This document shows, one piece after another, positions 42,405 through 51,213 of a stretch of DNA of 64,000 nt. The stretch lies in the NCBI GenBank assembly GCA_008638415.1, contig VWVT01000020.1, positions 41,775 to 105,774 on the forward strand. The letters run 5' to 3'. Below the pieces are notes generated by a model. The model did no database searches and had not been told where the DNA came from. It saw only the letters and a program-made list of their open reading frames with translations. Each line of letters opens with the position of its first letter. The first letter of the stretch is position 1. A program made the position numbers and the translations under genes. Source of the DNA: Nocardiopsis sinuspersici (GTDB taxonomy: Bacteria; Actinomycetota; Actinomycetes; Streptosporangiales; Streptosporangiaceae).

Positions 42405-42587
42405 GTGAACCCCACCGACCTGATCGCTGCCGTCGGCGTTATCACCGCTATGGCCTCGGCCTTGGCGACTTCCTGGCATGGCGGGCCGCTGAGCAGATGG
42501 CCGCCATCGAGCCTAAATCGGCCTTCCTACTCAAGCCTGCACGGATTCTGTCGACGGCTTCGTGGCCATCGCGGTGGCCAACGGTAG
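42405..42587 (+). CDS. Possible small membrane protein, 60 aa, doubtful
   Basis: GTG start; NPTDLIAAVGVITAMASALA is a plausible membrane helix of a kind seen in many small Streptomyces proteins. The rest (RWPPSSLNRPSYS...) looks out of frame, so the gene may be a truncated remnant. Confidence 0.25.
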   Translation: MNPTDLIAAVGVITAMASALATSWHGGPLSRWPPSSLNRPSYSSLHGFCRRLRGHRGGQR

Positions 42588-42850
42588 GGCTTCACAGCCC
42601 AGCGCCGTAGCGGCGTCCTCGGTGAGTCCGGCTCCAACCAGGCGGCGCAGCACGGTCGCGGGCAGGGGCCCCTCGGGGATGAGGCTGCCGTGGTGGTCGA
42701 CGGCCACGGCGATGTCGGACCAGCCCCAGCCCTGAACTGGGTCCGGCGGCCGCCGTCAGCAGGTGGTCGGCCTCCGCGCGAGGATGAGCTGTGGGTGGCC
42801 ATGTCCGGCCAGTTGTCGCGAACTGCCCACGCGGTCGGGCGCCGCGTGTT
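42531..42850 (-). pseudogene. Possible decayed gene with one frameshift
   Basis: The last 65 codons read DIAVAVDHHGSLIPEGPLPA, TVLRRLVGAGLTEDAATALG and end STESVQA, which look protein-like. The frame is blocked upstream, while the adjacent frame supplies AEADHLLTAAAG. A single frameshift near 42730 would join them. Confidence 0.35.
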
Positions 42851-42862
42851 ATCAGTGCGCAT

Positions 42863-44629
42863 ATGCCCACCGAGGATCGCCGCCTAGTCCAGACGGCCGT
42901 GACCGGCCACGCCGAATCCGCCGAACCCGCCTACATGCCCATCGACCCCGACGAGGCCGAGAAGTTTCGCGACCAGGCACGCGCGCTCCAGAAGTCACAC
43001 TGGTGCGGTGTCCTGCTCGGCGGGTGCGGGGGCCAGCTGTCCCTGAAGATCGTCCGCGAGCGCGACACCGTGCCCCACTTCGCCCACCGAGCTGGAAGTA
43101 ACCTCTGTGCTCGGCTGGCCAAGGGCGCAGAGGCCACGCTCGGCGGGCACAGCGCCGACCACCTGTACGCCCACCGCCACCTGCGCACCTGGATGCGCGA
43201 CCATGAGGACGTGGGCGTGGCCGCCGAGGCCCCGCCCACGTTTGTGGGTCTGACCCCCGGGCGCGCCTGCACCGAGCTGATCGTGCCCACCGGCGGCAAG
43301 CCGTTGCGCCTGGTATTCACCCACGACCTGGACCATGAGTTGTTGGCCGCGGCCAAGTCCCCCCAGGCGCGCGAGTACATGTGGTTGGTGCGCGCCAACG
43401 ACGCCGTCACCCGATCCCTGGTCGCCAACGGGGTTTCCTACCGGCCGTTTCGCCTTGCCGACGACGCTCACCACGAGCGCGCCCTCCAGGTCGGATTCCG
43501 TGACGGCTCCGGTGAGGTCGAGTGGGTGCCGCTGGCCGAGTGCGCCCTGCGCGGCGACAGCCTGACACGCTCCCGGCCTGTGGCCCGGAGCCCCCTCACG
43601 TCTGCCCCGCGGGAAACCACAGTGACCGAGGCCGCCCAGACGCCCGATCCCTTGGAGCAGGCGATGGCGTCCCTGCGCCAGGTGCTGGCTCAGGGCGATG
43701 CGGCGAACGTGCGCGCCCTGGCCGAGGTGCTCCGCAGGCGGCTCAACCAGCAGGGCGTGCACAGTCTGCCCCGGGATCTGGTCACCGACGCCCACGCTCT
43801 GCTGCGCGAGGCCGCCCAGGCCCTGCCCCCGCGCTCGAGGACCATCGCGGCACCGCGCCACGTGCCCATCGTGGCGCCCTACCGGCGCACCAGTCGGCCC
43901 CAGGACCCCCTTCGCGATGACGTTGACCGCCACATCGGCAAGCTGGTGTGGGCTGAAGCCAACGGTCGGAGCCGGGCCTATGAGGACAACCGCGCCGCGT
44001 TGGTGGAGTTGCTCAACCGCCCCGACACCCCCAGGGACCTGGTGGATCGGATCAAGCAGCAGCTGCGCGTCTGCCCCAAGGACCGGTTCCGCCGTTCCGC
44101 GCCCGCCTCGAAGAAGCCAGAGCGGCGCTCACGCCAGCGCGGGCAGACCGGGAGCGGCCGCCAGCCTGGGCCCTCCCGGCGCGAAGTACGCCAGCACGCT
44201 CTACTGCGGGAGTCACTGGAGACCCTGCGCTGGGCCCAGGAACGCAGGATGGTCGACACCTACACCCACACGCGCGCCCAGCTGGTGCAGGTCCTAGAGG
44301 AGCGGACCGACATCCCCCAGGGTCTGCGGGAGCAGATCGAGGCGCAGCTACTGCGCTCCCCCCAGGGGTTGTTCGACCGGCCCATTCCTGCACCCGGCCC
44401 GCCGCCCGCCGCGGCGCGGTCGCGCCAGGCCAGCAGGAAGCCGCGTGCAGGGCGCGGCCGAGGCCAGCGGGCCACCCAGCAGCGACGTGACCCGGTGCCG
44501 CCAGCGGAGGCCGAGGGCGGGTTGCTGGCCGCCGCGCGCATGGACGAGCGCAGCCGCGCGCTGCTGGAGCAGATGCGCCAGGCGCATCCGGGCGAGGCCC
44601 GGCCCGATCGCGAGCAGCCGACCAGCTGA
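42863..44629 (+). CDS. CoiA-like protein with duplicated C-terminal helical domain
   Basis: 588 residues. ATG 42863 has no SD and may be leaderless. Residues 40-80 (HWCGVLLGGCGGQLSLKIVR...VPHFAHRAG) match the CoiA N-terminal motif (C...C-G-G-x-L...H-F-A-H). CoiA acts in DNA uptake and recombination in Gram-positives; here the role is unknown. Two related helical segments of about 60 residues follow (DRHIGKLVWAEANGRSRAYE..., ETLRWAQERRMVDTYTHTRA...), each ending L-x2-C/S-P-x-D/G-x-F. The tail is basic. Confidence 0.6.
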   Translation: MPTEDRRLVQTAVTGHAESAEPAYMPIDPDEAEKFRDQARALQKSHWCGVLLGGCGGQLSLKIVRERDTVPHFAHRAGSNLCARLAKGAEATLGGHSADHLYAHRHLRTWMRDHEDVGVAAEAPPTFVGLTPGRACTELIVPTGGKPLRLVFTHDLDHELLAAAKSPQAREYMWLVRANDAVTRSLVANGVSYRPFRLADDAHHERALQVGFRDGSGEVEWVPLAECALRGDSLTRSRPVARSPLTSAPRETTVTEAAQTPDPLEQAMASLRQVLAQGDAANVRALAEVLRRRLNQQGVHSLPRDLVTDAHALLREAAQALPPRSRTIAAPRHVPIVAPYRRTSRPQDPLRDDVDRHIGKLVWAEANGRSRAYEDNRAALVELLNRPDTPRDLVDRIKQQLRVCPKDRFRRSAPASKKPERRSRQRGQTGSGRQPGPSRREVRQHALLRESLETLRWAQERRMVDTYTHTRAQLVQVLEERTDIPQGLREQIEAQLLRSPQGLFDRPIPAPGPPPAAARSRQASRKPRAGRGRGQRATQQRRDPVPPAEAEGGLLAAARMDERSRALLEQMRQAHPGEARPDREQPTS

Positions 44630-44634
44630 ACACG

Positions 44635-44672
44635 CCGCGGCCCGAGCCCCAGCACGGGGGTGCGGGCCGCGG
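44635..44672 (+). terminator. Hairpin terminator
   Basis: CCGCGGCCCG and CGGGCCGCGG pair perfectly around an 18-base loop, five bases after the CoiA-like stop. Confidence 0.75.
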
Positions 44673-45068
44673 GTCAGGCCCGCGCCCTCCACCGCGATCA
44701 CCCCGACGATCCACAGCAGGACCGCGAGCCAGGGCCGGCGGTAGAGGAAGCTGCCGGGGATTTGCTCGGAGTTCGTCATGCCCTCAGTCTGGGCTGCGCC
44801 CCTCGCACCCGCATGAGTATGCGTATTCGGAGCCGCCAGCAGGGGGCTAAGGCGCCAGCCCGTACAGGTGGTCCTCCACGTAGGCGAGCCCCGGGCCGGT
44901 GGTGCGCGATATCGCCCTGTTCGGCGCCGCCGAACAGGGCTCGGCCGCCGCGGTGTTCGCCGGAGGGGTGCTCCTTGCGCGCGCCCGGGGCCCTGCCCAT
45001 CGTCGACGCCACCGAGGTGCGCCTCTCACATGAGGTGAGGGAGCCAAGACTGGCGGGCAGAGACCCCC
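44673..45068. other. Intergenic region with inverted repeat
   Basis: No supported gene. At 44914-44940, GCCCTGTTCGG, five bases, CCGAACAGGGC form an 11-bp perfect inverted repeat, either a terminator or an operator. A minus-strand frame ending at 44847 (AYVEDHLYGLAP) may be a remnant of a lost gene. Confidence 0.45.
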
Positions 45069-45494
45069 TCACGCGGGCTGGCGTTGTGATCCACACCCCT
45101 GCGCGGCTCCCGAATCGGGCCAGGGGACGTCCGTGTCGCCCTCCCACCGTGTAGCGCGCACAGCGTGCTGCACGCGTTCAGGGCTGGTGAATAGGTCCAC
45201 CCGCAGGTGAGGGCCCTCCAAGACAGAGCCTGTGTGTTCGACGGCGTACCCCGCATCGCCCAGGAGCGTGGCCATGGCGTTGACCATCACCTCGCGGCGC
45301 CTGTCACAGGCGAGAGTGCCGTAGTCGCGTTCGAGCATCGACCAGCGGATGGCGAGCTTGAAGTCGCCTACAGGGATGAGCGCGTATCCCGCCCGGTGCC
45401 GCGCCGGGGGTGGGAGTTCCTCACTAGCGAGGAGCCCAGCACAGGTCAAGACCTCATGGACGTCCGCGACGAGAGGCGTCAACGCAGGGTGCAT
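45069..45494 (-). CDS. Hypothetical protein, 141 aa
   Basis: The ATG shares its last base with the preceding stop, so the two genes are coupled. Helical N-terminus (LTPLVADVHEVLTCAGLLAS), then ALIPVGDFKLAIRWSMLERD and LRVDLFTSPERV. No motif recognised. It ends in a low-complexity tail. Confidence 0.5.
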   Translation of the reverse strand: MHPALTPLVADVHEVLTCAGLLASEELPPPARHRAGYALIPVGDFKLAIRWSMLERDYGTLACDRRREVMVNAMATLLGDAGYAVEHTGSVLEGPHLRVDLFTSPERVQHAVRATRWEGDTDVPWPDSGAAQGCGSQRQPA

Positions 45495-46003
45495 CAGGCA
45501 CCGGCCTTGCTCAGGTAGAGGGCGAAGCGCACCTGCGGGCCTTCGGGCGCCTTGCCCTGGAGGATGTGGCGGGCGGCCACGACGTCCCAGTTCTGCATGC
45601 CGGTCTTCAGGTGCGGATCGAACAGGGCCCGCAGCGGCACGTCGTCGCCCACCCCGGCGAGCAGGGCCCGCATCTGCCCGGCGGTGATCGGCGCGTAGGC
45701 GGGCACCTCCACGTCCTCGGCGCCCATACTCGCGTAGTTGCCCGCTTGGGCGTTGCCGTAGGGGGTGCAAAACAGCGGCCCGCTGACCACGGGGGTGGTG
45801 CGGCAGCCGATGCACACCGCACCGCCGCACCCGTGGCAGAGGAAGGAATGGGAGTCGGTGTCGGAGCTGATGCCGCGGGTGTCCTCGATGGCCACGCATC
45901 CGGTCCGGCAGCGCTGCACACCGGTGCGCGTGTCCTGTCGGGCGACCATCTCGGGGTGGTCCTCGGCGGTGGGCTCGGGCGGGGTGCCCCAGGTGCGGAT
46001 CAC
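45494..46003 (-). CDS. Cysteine-rich hypothetical protein, 169 aa
   Basis: Residues 30-85 hold C-x3-C, then FLCHGCGGAVCIGC and CTP: about seven cysteines that could bind zinc in a ribbon-like fold. The C-terminus is helical (AGQMRALLAGVGDDVPLRAL). First gene of a two-gene operon with 45069-45494. Family unknown. Confidence 0.5.
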   Translation of the reverse strand: MIRTWGTPPEPTAEDHPEMVARQDTRTGVQRCRTGCVAIEDTRGISSDTDSHSFLCHGCGGAVCIGCRTTPVVSGPLFCTPYGNAQAGNYASMGAEDVEVPAYAPITAGQMRALLAGVGDDVPLRALFDPHLKTGMQNWDVVAARHILQGKAPEGPQVRFALYLSKAGA

Positions 46004-46056
46004 GGGCTCGGTGTCCTCTCGGTGTGCTGGTCTGTACCGGCCAGGTCCAGAGGACG

Positions 46057-46455
46057 CTAGGCCGTCTTGGCCTGGTCCTGCACGATGTTTCGCAGCGCCC
46101 GCGCCAGCAGAGCGACCTCCTGCTCAGCCCGGCGCAGCTGGTCCTGCGGCGCGCTGATCAACCACGTCAGGCAGTCCCGCCGGGTCGTGGCGCTGTCTGC
46201 GAAACGAGAAATCCGGCGGACGATCCCGTCAGCGAGGCGCCCACACGCCGCCGCCGAGGCCCCGCCCTGGTTGGCTCGGCCCAGGAGCGCGGTGTAGGCC
46301 GTCAGGAGCCGCTGCTGAGCCAGCTCTGCGGTGAAGCACAACACGGAGTCGCGTAGCCGAGGGTGCACTGGCCCTTGCCCGAGGATGTGTGCTGCCTCCT
46401 CGTCGATCCCCTCATCCAGCCTGCGCACGGTCATGGTTCTCCTCAGGTTGGCCAT
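46057..46455 (-). CDS. Hypothetical helical protein, 132 aa
   Basis: I chose ATG 46455 (MANLRRTMTVRRLDEG); upstream in-frame sequence looks non-coding. TAGGCA at about -10 suggests a leaderless transcript. All-helical, with FTAELAQQRLLTAYTALLGR and RAEQEVALLARALRNIVQDQ. No motif recognised. Confidence 0.5.
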   Translation of the reverse strand: MANLRRTMTVRRLDEGIDEEAAHILGQGPVHPRLRDSVLCFTAELAQQRLLTAYTALLGRANQGGASAAACGRLADGIVRRISRFADSATTRRDCLTWLISAPQDQLRRAEQEVALLARALRNIVQDQAKTA

Positions 46456-46621
46456 CGTGCCTATCCTGCCCCGAACCCCACGACTCTGAGGTGGGTTCAT
46501 CAACTCGTGACCACCCACCACCGGGACAGGTCCACGGTCGGCGCGTACGGCGTGCACCGCTCAGCGTGATGTGAACATCCCCGTGACGTGCCTCCTGCGC
46601 ACCGCCGCCTAGGGTGGAGGT

Positions 46622-47212
46622 GTGGACACCCTCACCACTGTGCTCATCCCCCTGGCAGCCATGGCCGTCGCCGGCATCAGCGCCAGTGCTGCCTGGGCCG
46701 CGGCGCGCGCAGCCCACCGCTCGGCTGACAGCGCCGCCACCCTCGCCACCAACGACGCCCAGCGTCGCCGCGACGAACTGACCCCCGCCATCGACCTGGC
46801 CTGCCAGGCCCAGGGCCAGCGTCGCGCGGTGCTCACCCTGACCTTGACCGGCCCGCCAGGTCTGGAGAGCCTGGACCGGGTGGAAGTCACCATCGCCGAC
46901 CCGCTCCCCGACCGGTCCCCGGTCATCGCCGGAGGCCCGACCCAGCCGGAGTTGGACGCCCAGGTGTGGGGCCCCTACCGATTCGTCACCTCCACTACCG
47001 GTGTCACCGGCCACGGCACCGCCCAGGTCGAGCACGTGCGCCCCCACACCCCGATCCACCTGGCTTTGGAGCAGACCCCCGCACCGGCGTGGGCGGCCGA
47101 CCCGGCCGAGTGGCAGGAGGAGCGCGCCGGCCAGCTGCTGATGACGCTGGTGTGCCACCGCGCCGGATACCGGCCCTGGATACGTGAGCGGCAGCCCGTG
47201 GCAACGCACTGA
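46622..47212 (+). CDS. Membrane-anchored beta-rich protein, 196 aa
   Basis: GTG start next to GGTGGAGGT. Residues 1-30 form one membrane helix (TVLIPLAAMAVAGISASAAW). The rest is beta-rich (AVLTLTLTGPPGLESLDRVE...GPYRFVTSTTG). A decayed copy of its second half lies at 14224-14395, 32 kb away, showing the family has been duplicated on this element. Function unknown. Confidence 0.6.
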   Translation: MDTLTTVLIPLAAMAVAGISASAAWAAARAAHRSADSAATLATNDAQRRRDELTPAIDLACQAQGQRRAVLTLTLTGPPGLESLDRVEVTIADPLPDRSPVIAGGPTQPELDAQVWGPYRFVTSTTGVTGHGTAQVEHVRPHTPIHLALEQTPAPAWAADPAEWQEERAGQLLMTLVCHRAGYRPWIRERQPVATH

Positions 47213-47316
47213 TATTCGCGCAGTGCAGCGGCACCCTTGCCTGTGCCCCGCCTCCACCCCCTCGTCAACGCCCCTCTCACCCCCAGACCCCCGCACCTGC
47301 CAGGAAAGGATCACGT

Positions 47317-47907
47317 GTGCTCGCCCTGCACGTGTTGTTGTTCGTGATGGTCATCGGAGCCGTCGTGGTGCTGATCTACCCCCACGTGGCCTGGCACCTG
47401 ATGTCCTGGCAGTACCGCGACCCCGAGGCCAACTACCCTTCCGATGCCTGGTTCGCCATGCAACGCGTCGGCGCCGCGGTGATGATCGTGATCTGTCTCG
47501 TGATGTGGGCGCAGACGTGGCAACCCGCCCCCTCCCCGGACGCCGAGGAGCGGGTCGAGGCCTCCGCGGTCGAGGAGGCCGAACCCTCACCGGCGTTCTC
47601 ACCGGAGGAGTTCACGCTCACCACCACGTTGACCATCCAGGGCCGCATCCACGGCTACACCACCACCGAGTACGGCCTACTGGTCTACGTCGACACCGGC
47701 CACTGCACCATGGCCCCTTCCGTGCGCGCCACCGAGAACACGGACACCATCGAGCTGCTGGTGCGAACCGAGAAGCGGCCACAGTGGTGCGGCCACGAGC
47801 CCGACACCCTCGTGGAGCGCGTCGTCAAGCTGGAGGAGCCGCTGGGCGAGCGCCGTGTCCTGGACAGCGAGGGCTCGGCCGTGCGCCACTGCCAGGAGGA
47901 GTGCTAG
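47317..47907 (+). CDS. Two-helix membrane protein, 196 aa
   Basis: GTG start behind GGAAAGGATC. Two membrane helices (LHVLLFVMVIGAVVVLIYP and VGAAVMIVICLVMWAQTW) flank a short loop resembling DUF6199-type membrane domains. The soluble part has paired cysteines (GHCTMAP, PQWCGHEP). It overlaps the convergent propeller gene by four bases. Confidence 0.55.
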   Translation: MLALHVLLFVMVIGAVVVLIYPHVAWHLMSWQYRDPEANYPSDAWFAMQRVGAAVMIVICLVMWAQTWQPAPSPDAEERVEASAVEEAEPSPAFSPEEFTLTTTLTIQGRIHGYTTTEYGLLVYVDTGHCTMAPSVRATENTDTIELLVRTEKRPQWCGHEPDTLVERVVKLEEPLGERRVLDSEGSAVRHCQEEC

Positions 47908-49745
47908 GGCACCAGGCCGTGCAGAGGGTCGAGCCAGGGCCCGTCTGTTCCTCCCAGATAGGACACCACCGCGCCGGGGACAGGGAGGGCGCTGTGCCCG
48001 TCATCTCCGAGCCGGGCCTCTGCGGACTCCGGGACCGGCCCCTCGCCGAGACCGATCCGCGTCCACGCCCCCTCCGCCTCTGCGCCGTCCAGGGGCAGGA
48101 CCGCGAACTCGCGCAACCTATGGTCGCCGTCGTAGGCGATGTAGGGCATGGCCACCTGCCCGTCCAGAACGGCGGCTTCCCCCATACCCCACCACAGTTG
48201 CAGGTTCCGCTCGATTCTCGTGCGCTGGACGACCTCGCCGGAGGCGTCGGTGCGCAGAAGCAGAGCAGGCTCCTCGTCCCCTTGGTCGCGCAGCACCACC
48301 GCCCCCTCGGTGCTGAGCGCCAGGGTGCGGTCATCAGCCCTCTCGGGTGTCGGAGGCAGGGGCTGGACGGGTTCACCGTCGGACAGGGCGAACGTGCCGC
48401 CCCGGGTCACGGCCACCGGCGCACCGACGCTGGCCCCTCCGGAAGTACGCACCCCGGGCGGGTAGTGCAGGCGCAGGTCCTCAGGAGTCCAGTCGTGGCG
48501 CCACACCTGCTCTCCGGTGGTGGCGTCCAGCGCGATCACGCTCTCCACCGCACCCTCGGGCACGTCCATGTCCACGAGAGCGGCGCTCAGGTTGTACTCC
48601 ACCTCCGGGTCCTCCAGGCACAGACGGGCCACCAGCACCCGGTCGCCGTAGCCGCGGACTCCGCCTTCGTTCCCCCACAGGCACAGGTACCCCTCAGGCG
48701 TGTCCAGCGCGAACTCCCACAGGCGTTCGGTGGAGTCCGTGGCGTGGCCGGCCACGCGCTCCCCCTCCTCCTCGCGCACACGCACGACCCGCACGTTGGG
48801 GGTGAGGTAGAGGACGGCCGCGGGATCCTCCTTCCCTTCCGGCACCACTGGGGGCATGGGTGCGTCGTGCACGATCTCGCCGGTCGCGGTGTCCAGCACG
48901 ACCATCGTGCGCGTCTCGGGCTCGGGCTGAGCCGCTGCCACGTGCGACAGGTAGGCGTAGCGGTCCTGTCCCGCGAACACCCCGGTCCCCACGTGGCGGC
49001 CATAGGGAAGCCGGTAGGTCCACAACTCCTTCCCGGTGGCCCCGTCCAGGGCCACGAAACCGTCGGCGTAGCGCACCAGGGGGCCGCGCGGCCCCCGCTC
49101 CACGCCCACCACGGAATGCTCGGGCTGCCAGGTCCACCCCACCCGGCTGACCGTGGCCGGAACCGGTGCGGACTCACCCGCCGCCTCGACCACAGCGTGC
49201 TCGACCAAGAGGAACCGGGTCACAGCCATCGGAACCAGCGTCCAGACCAGGACCACGGCCAGAGCACCCGCCGCCAGGCCGGCCAGCACCCGCTTCCACC
49301 GATGCAGCGACAGGACGGCGGCCAGGCACAGCACCAGCGCCATGCCCAGAGCAACGAGGCCGACCCCGACCCACAGCCCGGTCACCGCCTCGGGGAACAT
49401 CCGGTAGCGCTCGTTGTCGACCGCCAGGACCAGGTGCCGGGTGGGGAAGGTCGCCCACACCAGCACCAGCCCCGCCAGGGCGATCGCCGCGCGCCCCAGC
49501 ACTCCCACCAGGGACGCGTGCGCCGAGACATCGGCGGGGTCACGCGTGGCGGTCAGGGACACGAAACTGAGCACCGCAACCGCCATGAGCAGTGTCGCCC
49601 CCACCAGGAACGACAGGTTCTGCCCAGATGCCGCGTACTCAGAGAAACCGAAGACACGAGGCGCGGTGAGGGCCAGGGCGCCCACGAGTACCGCGACCCC
49701 GCTCCAGCCGAGCACGTCCCTGAGCCGTCTACCCATCGATCCCAC
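47904..49745 (-). CDS. Membrane protein with PQQ-type beta propeller
   Basis: 613 residues. About five membrane helices lie in the first 200 residues (SGVAVLVGALALTAPRVFGF...). An extracytoplasmic propeller follows, with repeated PQQ-like blades: FVALDGATGKELWTYRL, MVVLDTATGEIVHD and VIALDATTGEQVWRHDW. Such proteins act as surface scaffolds or sensors. One related family member, a lipoprotein, lies at 61317-62291. Confidence 0.7.
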   Translation of the reverse strand: MGSMGRRLRDVLGWSGVAVLVGALALTAPRVFGFSEYAASGQNLSFLVGATLLMAVAVLSFVSLTATRDPADVSAHASLVGVLGRAAIALAGLVLVWATFPTRHLVLAVDNERYRMFPEAVTGLWVGVGLVALGMALVLCLAAVLSLHRWKRVLAGLAAGALAVVLVWTLVPMAVTRFLLVEHAVVEAAGESAPVPATVSRVGWTWQPEHSVVGVERGPRGPLVRYADGFVALDGATGKELWTYRLPYGRHVGTGVFAGQDRYAYLSHVAAAQPEPETRTMVVLDTATGEIVHDAPMPPVVPEGKEDPAAVLYLTPNVRVVRVREEEGERVAGHATDSTERLWEFALDTPEGYLCLWGNEGGVRGYGDRVLVARLCLEDPEVEYNLSAALVDMDVPEGAVESVIALDATTGEQVWRHDWTPEDLRLHYPPGVRTSGGASVGAPVAVTRGGTFALSDGEPVQPLPPTPERADDRTLALSTEGAVVLRDQGDEEPALLLRTDASGEVVQRTRIERNLQLWWGMGEAAVLDGQVAMPYIAYDGDHRLREFAVLPLDGAEAEGAWTRIGLGEGPVPESAEARLGDDGHSALPVPGAVVSYLGGTDGPWLDPLHGLVP

Positions 49746-50127
49746 GTCCCGTCCATGCCCGGCCCACTGTCAGCCCAGGCAGTTTAGGGACCCGGCCTCC
49801 GTCGCCTCACAGCGGACGGACCGTTGGTGTACAGGAAGGCAGCCAAGCACAGCATGGCTCGCGAAAACGCACACACCGTGAGGAGCGCTCTCCGGGCTCG
49901 AATCAGTCCTCAAGGCCAGGCAATCCGGCGAAGTCGGGGACCCAGACCTGGTAGTCGGTCAGCAGGCCGGATCGCCGATCACCAGGGCTGGGCGGCCCGC
50001 GCCCTCCCACGGTTGTTCCGGTCTCTTACCTCGGCGGTGTCCGTCGGGGTGACATCATGCCGCCCGGGAAGGGCCTGGCCGCCCTCGTATAGACGCCAGC
50101 GGTGCCCCCGGGAAAGGATGACGGGCA
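49746..50127. other. Intergenic region with possible gene remnant
   Basis: No complete gene. On the minus strand near 49908-49980 a short frame ends LLTDYQVWVPDFAGLPGLED, which looks like the tail of a lost protein. The rest is promoter space for the + strand gene at 50128. Confidence 0.35.
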
Positions 50128-51051
50128 ATGAGTATCTCTCCCTCTCCTACCTCTTTCGTTCCCTCCATCCCGTCCGAGAACGCCCGGCGCGCCCTCGCCA
50201 GCCTGTCCGCCCTGGCCGTCGGCGACGCCTTCGGCTCCCAGTTCTTCGTCCCCGACAACCGATCCCGGCACCGTGACCGGGAACTGCCCCCGGGAGTGTG
50301 GGAGTGGACCGACGACACCGAAATGGCCGCGTCGGTGTACCGGGAGGTCGTCCGCCACGGGGAGGTGGACGCCGACCGGCTCGCCGCCTCCTTCGCCGAC
50401 CACCACGACTTCGATCGCGGCTACGGTCCGGCGACGGGCCGCATGCTTCGCCTGGTGCGTGAGGGTGCCGATCACCGGGACCTGGCCTCGGGGTTGTTCG
50501 ACGGTTCCGGCTCCTGGGGCAACGGGGCCGCGATGCGGGTGGCGCCGCTGGGCGCGTTCTTCGCCGACGACACGGTGGCGGCCGCCGAGCGGGCGGCGGT
50601 GAGCGCGCGCATCACCCACACCCACCCCGAAGCGGTGGACGGGGCGGTCGCGGTAGCGGTGGCCGCCGCCCTGGTGGCACGGGGCGAGGTTGGCACACCG
50701 GGGACATTCCTGGGTCGGGTGGTCGACCACCTGCCCGAGGGGGCGCTGCGCAAGGGGGTGCGCGCCGCGCGGGCCCTACTGATCGTTCCCGAACCGGTCG
50801 GGGCCGCCCACCAGCTGGGGAACGGGTCACGGGTGCGGGCCCTGGACACGGTGCCGTTCGCCCTGTGGGTGGCGGCCAAGCACCTGCAGGGAACACTGGA
50901 GTCGGCGCTGTGGGCTGCGGTCACTCCAGGCGGAGACATGGACACCGTGGCCGCGATCGTGGGCGGAGTGCTGGGCGCGGGCCCGGCCGGGGCGATCGAC
51001 CCGGAGTGGGGCGGGCGCACGGAGGCGCTGCCGGGATGGTCCCTGGACTGA
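50128..51051 (+). CDS. ADP-ribosylglycohydrolase family protein
   Basis: 307 residues. WTDDTEMA near residue 60 and GGDMDTVAAIVGGVLGA near 268 are the two metal-binding motifs of DraG-type ADP-ribosylglycohydrolases; GSGSWGNGAAMRVAPLG lies between. It should remove ADP-ribose from proteins, DNA or small molecules. GGAAAGG lies upstream of the ATG. No ADP-ribosyltransferase is adjacent. Confidence 0.85.
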   Translation: MSISPSPTSFVPSIPSENARRALASLSALAVGDAFGSQFFVPDNRSRHRDRELPPGVWEWTDDTEMAASVYREVVRHGEVDADRLAASFADHHDFDRGYGPATGRMLRLVREGADHRDLASGLFDGSGSWGNGAAMRVAPLGAFFADDTVAAAERAAVSARITHTHPEAVDGAVAVAVAAALVARGEVGTPGTFLGRVVDHLPEGALRKGVRAARALLIVPEPVGAAHQLGNGSRVRALDTVPFALWVAAKHLQGTLESALWAAVTPGGDMDTVAAIVGGVLGAGPAGAIDPEWGGRTEALPGWSLD

Positions 51052-51213
51052 GGCGGGGACAACCGCAACGCAGCGGACCAGGAGCGCACGAACACAGCCA
51101 GACCGCCGTCCGCCTCGAAGGCCGCGAGGGCGACGACCTCGCGCAGTCCCCGTAGCCAGGGAGCGGGCATTGCACACGACGCCTTCCCTTCACGGCTTCC
51201 GGCGTCCCGCCGT

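Noticed and set aside
44348-44779. Minus-strand frame starting MTNSEQIPGSF
   Set aside because: After about 35 plausible residues it runs antisense through the CoiA-like gene; at most a short remnant.
47184-49787. 867-codon + strand frame
   Set aside because: It lies antisense to the PQQ propeller gene; composition is low-complexity.
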